Source: Kiritimatiellales bacterium
GTDB taxonomy: Bacteria > Verrucomicrobiota > Kiritimatiellia > Kiritimatiellales > Tichowtungiaceae
Reading direction: 5' to 3'
DNA: 8,312 nt
NCBI GenBank assembly: GCA_028692515.1
Contig: JAQUXG010000065.1
Location: 1-8,312, forward strand
Shown: one piece after another, positions 1 through 5,619 of the stretch
How the letters are laid out: each line of letters opens with the position of its first letter
Numbering within the stretch: position 1 is the first letter of the stretch
Program-made: the position numbers and the translations under genes
Notes under the pieces: generated by a model
Databases searched by the model: none
What the model was told of the DNA's origin: nothing
The model's input: the letters and a program-made list of their open reading frames with translations, nothing else

Positions 1-208
1 CCACCGGATAGCCCGACGCCGGATCAACCAGCCTGTTCTCCGGCTTGAGATAGTTCATCGCATTCGCCAGCAGCGCCCGCATATGCTCATGCTCCGGTGC
101 AACCAGAGGAAAATTGAATTCGTCAGAAGAGGTCGGTAGCGGCTGAACATGCGCGCACCCGGCACCCAGCAGCACACCCAGAATCGCCACGAAAAGAAGT
201 TGTTTCAT
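1..208 (-). CDS. Putative lipoprotein, N-terminal part (runs off the left edge)
   Basis: Reading the minus strand from the ATG at 208-206 gives 69 complete codons with no stop before the window edge. The first 18 residues form a lipoprotein signal peptide: a short basic start (MKQ), a hydrophobic stretch LLFVAILGVLLGAG, then Cys18. The lipobox is GAGC, with Gly at -3 instead of the usual Leu, so it is slightly off consensus but still plausible for signal peptidase II. The mature part begins AHVQPLPTSSDEFNFPLV and continues into a segment with MNYLKPENRLVDPASGYPV. I do not recognise the family from this fragment. It would be a membrane-anchored extracytoplasmic protein. There is no clear Shine-Dalgarno sequence; an inverted repeat touches the start codon instead. 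The gene is divergent from the ABC operon and need not be related to it. Confidence 0.8.
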   Translation of the reverse strand, partial: MKQLLFVAILGVLLGAGCAHVQPLPTSSDEFNFPLVAPEHEHMRALLANAMNYLKPENRLVDPASGYPV

Positions 209-229
209 GCGCGCTAGTCTATAGCACGC
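209..229 (-). promoter_or_regulatory. Inverted repeat abutting the lipoprotein start codon
   Basis: On the plus strand GCGCGCTA (209-216) and TAGCACGC (222-229) are inverted copies around a 5-nt loop, pairing at 7 of 8 positions. In the minus-strand transcript the odd pair becomes a G-U wobble, so an 8-bp RNA stem could form ending directly before the AUG at 208. The arm also overlaps a poor -10-like TATAGA (223-218). It could be a translation-controlling hairpin or a repressor site. Its function is inference; only the symmetry and position are visible. Confidence 0.4.
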
Positions 230-479
230 TTTCCGCCGGATTCACCTCAAATCGCTGGAGGGATTGGAGAGTTTTACAGAAGGAAACCAAGGCAACGAAG
301 GGGTTCCCCATAAACCACTCTTGACCTGCATAGCGCAAGGAGCGCCGCATGGTTCGTTACCTTCTTTTTAAAACTCCGGCTGAAACTCGTCTAAACGGAG
401 GACATCAGATCCAATACTCGGAATTTATGACGCCGCCAGCGCTACCCCTCTACGTTCATCCTGTCTATCCGCGGTTAAA

Positions 480-498
480 TTTTCCAGTCTCTGGAAAA
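480..498. repeat. Short palindrome, TTTTCCAG-TCT-CTGGAAAA
   Basis: An 8-bp perfect inverted repeat with a 3-nt centre. It resembles the palindromes at 523-537 and 1525-1543: all have a TTCCA(A/G) arm, three central bases and the mirrored arm. There is no following T-run in either direction, so it does not look like an intrinsic terminator. It could be a small dispersed repeat or a protein-binding site. Confidence 0.6.
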
Positions 499-522
499 AC
501 TGAACTCTCTCGGCCCTATAAG

Positions 523-537
523 TTCCAAGGGTTGGAA
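523..537. repeat. Short palindrome, TTCCAA-GGG-TTGGAA
   Basis: A 6-bp perfect inverted repeat with a GGG centre. With the next two bases it gives the 17-mer TTCCAAGGGTTGGAAAC (523-539), which recurs exactly at 1527-1543 inside the ABC ATPase gene. It sits about 25 bp after the palindrome at 480-498 and about 14 bp before the -35 element of the operon promoter, so it could be an operator as well as a repeat. Confidence 0.65.
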
Positions 538-550
538 ACGGAACCTCAGC

Positions 551-578
551 TTGACTGTGCGGGGTTCTCATAGATAAT
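551..578 (+). promoter_or_regulatory. Sigma70-like promoter of the ABC operon
   Basis: TTGACT (551-556, 5 of 6 to consensus) and GATAAT (573-578, 5 of 6) are separated by 16 bp. Transcription would start near 585, giving a leader of roughly 95 nt before the ATPase ATG at 682. This is the best promoter match seen in the intergenic region, correctly oriented for the six plus-strand genes. No extended -10 TG is present. The consensus is that of proteobacterial and Gram-positive housekeeping sigma factors, so its use here is inferred. Confidence 0.55.
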
Positions 579-594
579 GCACCGGTTAATTTGA

Positions 595-614
595 GCGCCC
601 CGTATACAGGGTGC
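595..614 (+). promoter_or_regulatory. Imperfect inverted repeat in the operon leader
   Basis: GCGCCC (595-600) and GGGTGC (609-614) pair, with one G-U wobble in RNA, around an 8-nt centre that includes the self-complementary GTATAC (602-607). It lies about 10-30 nt downstream of the predicted transcription start, a position suited to a repressor operator or a 5'-end RNA hairpin. No T-tract follows, so it is not an attenuator of the usual kind. Function is inferred from position only. Confidence 0.35.
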
Positions 615-669
615 GGAAGGATGGAATACGGGATGGATGTGGCTCATGTTTCCATTGTTCCAATAATCC

Positions 670-674
670 AAGGA
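670..674 (+). promoter_or_regulatory. Ribosome binding site of the ABC ATPase gene
   Basis: AAGGA lies 7 nt before the ATG at 682 and supports that start, which also matches the usual N-terminus of the family (short strand, then the LTKxF motif). Confidence 0.6.
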
Positions 675-681
675 TATTTTA

Positions 682-1632
682 ATGATTAAGGTTTCGAACC
701 TGACTAAACAGTTTGCGGGCTACACGGCGGTGGATGATGTGTCGTTCGAAATAAAGCGCGGCGAGATTATCGGCTTTCTCGGCCCGAACGGCGCCGGCAA
801 GACGACGACGATGCGGATGCTGACGGGTTTTCTGCATCCGACGCGCGGCTCGGTGGAGATCGCCGGTTGCGATGTGTTTGAAGATCCGATTGAGGCGCGA
901 CGACATATCGGTTACATGCCGGAGAGCTGTCCGCTGTACACCGAGATGCGGGTGGATGAATATTTAAAGTTTCGTGCGCAGATCAAGGGCGTTGCACGTA
1001 AAGAGATTCGCAGCCGCCGCGATATCGTGAAGGAACAGTGCGGCCTGACCGACGTCGGTCGCCGGATTATCGGCCAGCTTTCCAAAGGCTACCGCCAGCG
1101 CGTCGGTCTGGCCGACAGCCTGCTCCACGATCCCGACCTGCTGATTCTCGATGAACCGACGGCCGGCCTCGACCCGAACCAGATCCGCGAGGTGCGTGAA
1201 CTGATCCGCCAGCTGGCCGAGCGCCATACGCTTTTGCTTTCGACGCACATTCTGCCGGAGGTGGAAATGACCTGCCGCCGGATTCTGATTATCAATAAAG
1301 GCAAGATTGTGGCCTCCGATTCGCCGGAAAGCCTGCAGAAGCGGCTGGAAGGCGATCTGCTGATCAGTACCGAGATCGCCGGCGATCCCGGTGTGATCGA
1401 GGCGACGCTGAAGAGTCTCGGCAGTGTAGATGTGGTGGATCACGAGACGCTCGGCGAAGGCTGGAGCCGTTACCGGATCGATTCCTCTTCGCCGGATATC
1501 CGTGCGCAGGTTTTTGAATGCGCGGTTTCCAAGGGTTGGAAACTCCGCGAGCTGCATCTGGAAAGCCGCTCGCTCGAAGATATTTTTGTGTCCATCATCC
1601 GCGAGGATGTCGCGACGGAGACGAAACGATGA
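682..1632 (+). CDS. ABC transporter ATP-binding protein, GldA/NatA-like (ABC-2 exporter type)
   Basis: This 316-residue protein is the cytoplasmic ATPase that powers the permease encoded next to it. The nucleotide-binding motifs are intact: Walker A GPNGAGKT at 34-41, signature LSKGY at 133-137, Walker B LLILDEPT at 153-160, D-loop AGLD at 161-164 and switch His189 in STHIL. The Q-loop position carries Glu (GYMPE, 78-81... ending at Glu81) as is common in the CcmA/GldA branch. Residues from about 210 to 305 form the extra C-terminal domain of this branch, ending in the typical SLEDIF motif. The family is established from sequence; the substrate is unknown. The closest functional name is GldA, but gliding cannot be claimed. 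It is the first gene of the operon and overlaps the permease gene by 4 nt (ATGA), which suggests translational coupling. Codons 282-287 are made by a palindromic repeat also found upstream. Confidence 0.93.
   Translation: MIKVSNLTKQFAGYTAVDDVSFEIKRGEIIGFLGPNGAGKTTTMRMLTGFLHPTRGSVEIAGCDVFEDPIEARRHIGYMPESCPLYTEMRVDEYLKFRAQIKGVARKEIRSRRDIVKEQCGLTDVGRRIIGQLSKGYRQRVGLADSLLHDPDLLILDEPTAGLDPNQIREVRELIRQLAERHTLLLSTHILPEVEMTCRRILIINKGKIVASDSPESLQKRLEGDLLISTEIAGDPGVIEATLKSLGSVDVVDHETLGEGWSRYRIDSSSPDIRAQVFECAVSKGWKLRELHLESRSLEDIFVSIIREDVATETKR
1525..1543. repeat. Palindrome GTTTCCAA-GGG-TTGGAAAC inside the ATPase gene
   Basis: A perfect 8-bp inverted repeat with a GGG centre, located inside the coding sequence, where it encodes Val282-Ser-Lys-Gly-Trp-Lys287. 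Seventeen of its bases (1527-1543) are identical to 523-539 in the intergenic region. The encoded residues fit the usual GWxLxEL context of the family, so the reading frame and domain appear undamaged. Confidence 0.65.
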
Positions 1633-2360
1633 GAACTTTTTTTGCCCTCTGGCGGCGCGAACTGGCGGCGATGTTCCTTTCGCCGATCGCCTATGTAATG
1701 CTGATGTTTTTCCTGCTGGTGACCGGTTGCGGATTCTACTGGCTGGTGAAGGAGAATCTGGAAGTGATGCGTTCCATTCAGGGACTGATGGTGGTGATCT
1801 GGGCCTGCATGCTGATTACGATCCCGGTGCTGACGATGCGTACGTTTGCCGAGGAGCGCAAAAACGGCACGTTTGAAACGATGATGACCGCGCCGGTTAA
1901 AGATTCGACGGTGGTGACCGCTAAGTTTTTCGGTGTTCTGACGTTTTTTATTCTGATGTGCCTGCCGACGCTGCTCTACCCGCTGATTATCCGGCTGCTG
2001 GCTCCGGAAGTCGCCCATCTGGTTGATCCGGTTTCCATTGCGTCCGGGTATTTTATGGTCGGTCTGATCGCGGCAGCATTTGTCGCGCTGGGCATGCTGG
2101 CCTCGGCGCTGACTTCCAACCAGATTATCGCGGCCATTTCGACGTTTTCGATTATGAGCATTTTCTTTTTCGGCGGACTGTTTGAGCCGCATCTTTCAAA
2201 AAACCCGATGGTGCGCGATATCGGCGGCTATCTCTCTTCGGCGTTGCACCTGATGGAGTCCGCGCGCGGCGTTTTTGATTCCCGCTCGCTGGTGCTTTAT
2301 CTGAGCGCGACGGTTTTCTTTCTTTTTGCAGCCGTGAAGGCGGTCGAAGCCCGCCGGTAA
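1629..2360 (+). CDS. ABC-2 transporter permease, GldF-like
   Basis: A 243-residue integral membrane protein that should form the channel half of the exporter. About six membrane segments are visible, near residues 18-40, 52-70, 99-123, 138-160, 164-185 and 221-237. Family marks include SPIAYV near the N-terminus (18-23), the cytoplasmic EERKNGTFETMMTAPV stretch (75-90) which is the coupling region of ABC-2 permeases, and a C-terminal SARGVFDSRSLVLYLS segment (211-226) typical of GldF. The start at 1629 is chosen over the in-frame ATG at 1518 because it gives the normal family N-terminus, has GGAG (1617-1620) 8 nt upstream and forms an ATGA overlap with the ATPase stop; the 1518 start would read through the palindrome inside the ATPase gene. 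Length is normal for GldF. The substrate is unknown. Confidence 0.9.
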   Translation: MRTFFALWRRELAAMFLSPIAYVMLMFFLLVTGCGFYWLVKENLEVMRSIQGLMVVIWACMLITIPVLTMRTFAEERKNGTFETMMTAPVKDSTVVTAKFFGVLTFFILMCLPTLLYPLIIRLLAPEVAHLVDPVSIASGYFMVGLIAAAFVALGMLASALTSNQIIAAISTFSIMSIFFFGGLFEPHLSKNPMVRDIGGYLSSALHLMESARGVFDSRSLVLYLSATVFFLFAAVKAVEARR

Positions 2361-2382
2361 CAGATAACCCATAACAGATAAC
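2358..2382 (+). repeat. Direct repeat of TAACAGATAAC at 14-bp spacing
   Basis: TAACAGATAAC occurs at 2358-2368 and 2372-2382 with CCA between. The first copy contains the permease stop codon and the repeat fills almost the whole 30-nt gap before the GldG-like gene. No Shine-Dalgarno sequence is visible in that gap, so translation of the next gene may depend on coupling or on an A/U-rich leader. Confidence 0.7.
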
Positions 2383-2390
2383 TTTTGATC

Positions 2391-3830
2391 ATGAAAAATC
2401 GCAGACATCGTTTATTGATCGGACTCAACACCGGAGCCGCTCTGTTGCTGGCATTGGCGATCACGCTGATGGTCAATTATATTTCCTTCCGCCATTACAG
2501 CCGTGAGGACTGGAGCCGGACGCAGCTTTATTCGCTCTCTTCCAAGACCACCAGCCTGCTGGACAGTCTGGAAAAACCGGTGGCCATCACGGTTTTCTTC
2601 CAGCCCGGCAATGTGCTGTATGAGGATATTCATAATCTGCTGCGCGAATATCAGTTTCACTGCAAAAAGCTGAATATCCAATGGGTCGATCCGGATCGCG
2701 ACATCGCCCAGACCGAAGAGCTGGCGGTGAAATATCAGGTGACCGATCCCAACGTGGTGGTGTTCGACTATGAAGGCCGCAATAAGTATGTGCGTGTTGA
2801 TGAGATCGCGGACATCGACAAATCCAGCGGCATCGAACGCATCCGGGCATTCAAAGGCGAGCTGGCTTTTTCCTCCGCGATTCAGGCCGTTGTTCAGGAA
2901 ACTGTTCCGGTGGTTTATTTCCTGACCGGACACGGCGAGCGCGACATCACCAGCTTCGACCGCCGCGCCGGTTTTTCCGGAGCCGCCCAGCTGATTGAGC
3001 GCGACAATATCCGGGTGAAACCGCTTCTGCTGAGCGCCGAGAAGCAGATCCCCGCCGATTGCGCCGCGCTGATTATTGCCGGGGCCTCCCAAAGCATGTC
3101 CAAGGCAGAGGCCGATATTATTTCCGTTTGGCTTCGCCGCAGCGGCCGCCTGATGGTGCTGGCGGATGCCGGACAAACCTCAGGTCTCGAAAAAATGATG
3201 CAGGACTGGGGACTGGTTCTGCGCGACGATGTGGTAATGGATCCGGATCGCACCCTGACGGGACGCGAAGTGTTTGCGTCCGCCTATAACAAACACCCGA
3301 TCACGGCCAAGCTCGGAACCACCGCCGCGATTTTCCATCTGCCGCGCTCCGTGGAACCGGACACGGCGCAGTCCAAAAACGCCTCCGCCGACCGGCCGAA
3401 AGTGACGCCGCTGGTGTTTTCCTCTAAAAACAGCTGGGCGGAAGCGCAACCGGATCAGATACCCGCGAAGTTCGATGCCGGCACAGACGATTTATCCGGA
3501 CCGGTTTCGCTGGCCGCCGCCGTTGAGAAAGGCGATACCGCCGGAGTGCTCAATATGCAGATCCGTCCGTCGCGCATGGTGGTCTTCGGCGATTCCGGTT
3601 TTGTATCCAACAGCGGCCTGACCGGCGGGGACAGCAGTCTCTTTATGAGCGCGCTGAACTGGCTGATCGACCGCGAACAGCTGATGGCCATCGCACCGAA
3701 GAAAGTGGATGACACACGTCTTAAACTGACCCTCGAAAAAGTCCGCATCCTTTTCTGGAGCACGGTCGGTCTCATTCCGGCGCTGGCCGCCCTGTTCGGT
3801 ACCGCGCTGTGGTTCCGGAGAAGGAAATAA
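2391..3830 (+). CDS. GldG-like ABC transporter auxiliary protein
   Basis: A 479-residue membrane protein with one membrane segment at each end (about 8-31 and 452-474) and a large extracytoplasmic region between, followed by a basic tail FRRRK. This is the layout of GldG and the ABC-type auxiliary (PF09822-like) family, which is proposed to act with a GldA/GldF-type ABC pair. Characteristic pieces are EKPVAITVFF (61-70), VVYFLTGHGERD (174-185), the CAALIIAGASQSMSKAE segment (224-240) followed by SGRLMVLAD (251-259), and MVVFGDSGFVSNS (396-408) before NWLIDRE (423-429). It has no catalytic motif I can see. The ATG at 2391 is preferred; a TTG two codons upstream (2385) would add only two residues, and neither has a clear Shine-Dalgarno. 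It lies 30 nt after the permease gene and 4 nt before the DUF4340 gene. Its exact role in transport is not known. Confidence 0.88.
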   Translation: MKNRRHRLLIGLNTGAALLLALAITLMVNYISFRHYSREDWSRTQLYSLSSKTTSLLDSLEKPVAITVFFQPGNVLYEDIHNLLREYQFHCKKLNIQWVDPDRDIAQTEELAVKYQVTDPNVVVFDYEGRNKYVRVDEIADIDKSSGIERIRAFKGELAFSSAIQAVVQETVPVVYFLTGHGERDITSFDRRAGFSGAAQLIERDNIRVKPLLLSAEKQIPADCAALIIAGASQSMSKAEADIISVWLRRSGRLMVLADAGQTSGLEKMMQDWGLVLRDDVVMDPDRTLTGREVFASAYNKHPITAKLGTTAAIFHLPRSVEPDTAQSKNASADRPKVTPLVFSSKNSWAEAQPDQIPAKFDAGTDDLSGPVSLAAAVEKGDTAGVLNMQIRPSRMVVFGDSGFVSNSGLTGGDSSLFMSALNWLIDREQLMAIAPKKVDDTRLKLTLEKVRILFWSTVGLIPALAALFGTALWFRRRK

Positions 3831-3834
3831 CTTC

Positions 3835-5619
3835 ATGAAACACAGAGTCTCCACCTGGATGCTTTTAATCGGCGCAGTTCTGCTCGGCGGGTTTATTCTG
3901 ATTTTCGAGCGCGGCAGCGAAAATTCGCAACAGCAGTTACAGCGGGCACGAACCGTATTCGCGGTGTACCCCGAAAGCATTGAGCGGATTCTGATGGACC
4001 GCGACGGCGTGCAGATTGAATGCACGAAGACGGCGGGCATCTGGCGCCTTACCAAACCGGCGGACGCACCGGTTGATTCCGGTATGGTCGAAAAAATGAT
4101 CGCCGGAATGGCCGGCATTGAGCGCGGAGAACTCATCACCGCAGAAACGCTCAAGGAACGAAGCCTGACGCCTGCCGACTACGGCTTTGACAAGCCGCGG
4201 GCGCGCATCACCTTTAAAAACAACCACGGTACCTTCACGTGGCTGATCGGCCGCGATGCGCCGGTTGGAAAATCCCTCTATGTGATGCAGGAAGGCAGTG
4301 GCGACATCGTTGCCGCGCCGCAAACGCTGCTGACCCTTGTTCCGCAGGATCCGTCATGGATCCGCGACCGAACCGTTTTTGCCGGAGAGCTCGCCGCCGT
4401 CCGCGGGCTCGATTTGCGCCGCCCGAGCGGATTCATCCAGTTGCGTCAGCCGGAAAACAACGAATGGCTGATGCAGCAGCCGCACACCGGCCGCGCCGAC
4501 GCTCAGGCCGTCCACACCCTGATCAGCAAACTGTTTTCCGCCCGGATTATAAATTTCATAACGGATGAAAAGGCGGATTTGACGGTCTATGGTCTCGACA
4601 ACCCGTCTTATGAGCTGACGATCTTTCTTCAGAATGAGAGTACGCAGACCCTGATGATCGGCTCGCCGGTGCCGGATCAGCCGGAGGCCCGCTACGCCAA
4701 GCGTGTTGAGAGCGATTCGGTGTTCACGATCCCTTCGGACTGGACCAAGGATCTGCAAATCGACAAGAATCTGCTGCGCAGCCGCCTTGTGATGGACGTG
4801 CAGACTGAACGGATTTCCAGCATTCAATTGATCCATGGAGAACAGCAGGTGGAACTGACCCGTAGCAATACGCTCTGGCAGATTGTCCGCCCGGTGCGGT
4901 GGAACGCCGATCCGGCAAAAGTCGCACAGGTACTGAAGAGCCTTGCAGGGGCCGGCGTTGAAGATTTCGTGGATCTGCCCTCCGCCGAGCAGACCGCTCA
5001 AATCAAATCGCCCGCATGGAGCGTAGTTCTTGTCACGGACGGAAAGACCAACACCCTGCATGCCGGCGAAGCCGGAACGTCCGGCCTTCGCCTGATTCAG
5101 GATCATAGCGGCTCGTCACTCTGTACGGTAAAAGGAACAATTCTCCGCGATTCATTCGTCGATCCGCTCTTCTACCGCAGCCTGACCGTTCTTGAAGTGA
5201 ATCCGGGAAATATCGAGAAAATCGCTGTTCGAAACGGCAACATGGAACGGTCTGTGCAAAAAGCGGCCGACGGTTCATTCGCCGCCGGACAGCCGGACTT
5301 TCAGGTGAATGCGCAGGCCCTGACAGACCTGATGTGGGAGTTGAATGATTTCCGCGCCGGGCGTTATGTGGATTTTAATCCGGCATCACTCAAACCGTAC
5401 GGACTGGATCAGCCTCAGGTTTCATTAACGGTCACCCTCAACGACACCAACGTGATCGGCCGGATGATCCTGCTCGGGAATCAAACCGAAAACGGACGAT
5501 TCGCGATGATACAGGGTCAGAATATCATTTTTGTGATTTCAGAAAAAACCGCACAAACCCTCACCCGCGAACTGACGGTGCCTATTGAAAAACAAGCTGA
5601 AAAAATCAACCGCCCCTGA
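3835..5619 (+). CDS. DUF4340 domain protein with four repeated modules
   Basis: A 594-residue protein with an N-terminal membrane anchor (about 8-24) and a long extracytoplasmic part, commonly found next to GldG-like genes. The chain reads as four related modules of roughly 120-130 residues. Three carry the hallmark YG(F/L)D-x-P: YGFDKP at 116-121, YGLDNP at 252-257 and YGLDQP at 522-527. A W-x-(L/I)-x-x-P-like strand opens modules at GIWRLTKP (68-75), EWLMQQP (210-216) and TLWQIVRP (346-353). The third module (about 323-445) keeps this strand but has lost the YGLD motif, showing only IKSPAWSVVLV at 390-400. No enzyme active site is seen. GGAG (3817-3820) and AAGGA (3821-3825, 9 nt before the ATG) support the start. 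The 3' end overlaps the next gene by 35 nt. A structural or accessory role in the envelope complex is an inference from context. Confidence 0.87.
   Translation: MKHRVSTWMLLIGAVLLGGFILIFERGSENSQQQLQRARTVFAVYPESIERILMDRDGVQIECTKTAGIWRLTKPADAPVDSGMVEKMIAGMAGIERGELITAETLKERSLTPADYGFDKPRARITFKNNHGTFTWLIGRDAPVGKSLYVMQEGSGDIVAAPQTLLTLVPQDPSWIRDRTVFAGELAAVRGLDLRRPSGFIQLRQPENNEWLMQQPHTGRADAQAVHTLISKLFSARIINFITDEKADLTVYGLDNPSYELTIFLQNESTQTLMIGSPVPDQPEARYAKRVESDSVFTIPSDWTKDLQIDKNLLRSRLVMDVQTERISSIQLIHGEQQVELTRSNTLWQIVRPVRWNADPAKVAQVLKSLAGAGVEDFVDLPSAEQTAQIKSPAWSVVLVTDGKTNTLHAGEAGTSGLRLIQDHSGSSLCTVKGTILRDSFVDPLFYRSLTVLEVNPGNIEKIAVRNGNMERSVQKAADGSFAAGQPDFQVNAQALTDLMWELNDFRAGRYVDFNPASLKPYGLDQPQVSLTVTLNDTNVIGRMILLGNQTENGRFAMIQGQNIIFVISEKTAQTLTRELTVPIEKQAEKINRP

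Larger units (their letters stand above)
209..681. other. Divergent intergenic region, 473 bp
   Basis: No credible gene is seen between the minus-strand lipoprotein gene and the plus-strand ABC operon. The region holds the inverted repeat at 209-229, two short palindromes near 480-498 and 523-537, a plus-strand promoter at 551-578, an imperfect inverted repeat at 595-614 and the ATPase ribosome binding site at 670-674. An open frame at 349-573 has an AAGGAG six bases before its ATG, but it is built partly from the palindromes and the promoter and encodes nothing recognisable. Bases 230-348 show no further structure I can support. Confidence 0.75.

Noticed and set aside
78..81. Glu in place of Gln at the ATPase Q-loop (residue 81) as a sign of a defective transporter
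   Set aside because: GY(L/M)PE is common in the GldA/CcmA branch and the other nucleotide-binding motifs are intact. The positions given here are residues of the protein encoded at 682-1632, not bases.
218..246. Promoter for the minus-strand lipoprotein gene using TATAGA (223-218)
   Set aside because: The hexamer matches only 4 of 6 and the -35 position (GGTGAA on the minus strand) is poor; not enough to call.
300..309. GGGG-TT-CCCC, possible terminator hairpin
   Set aside because: The loop is too small for the full stem and no T-run follows on either strand.
321..348. TTGACC as a second plus-strand -35 element
   Set aside because: No -10-like hexamer lies 15-19 bp downstream.
349..573. 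A 74-codon open frame with AAGGAG six bases before its ATG
   Set aside because: It has no recognisable domain or membrane segment, includes two palindromic repeats and most of the operon promoter, and its tail is what the repeat encodes in that frame. A real small protein is not excluded but is not supported.
1518..1628. Upstream in-frame ATG that would lengthen the permease by 37 residues
   Set aside because: The extension lies wholly inside the ATPase gene, contains the palindrome and does not resemble a GldF N-terminus; the start at 1629 has a good ribosome binding site and the usual family start.
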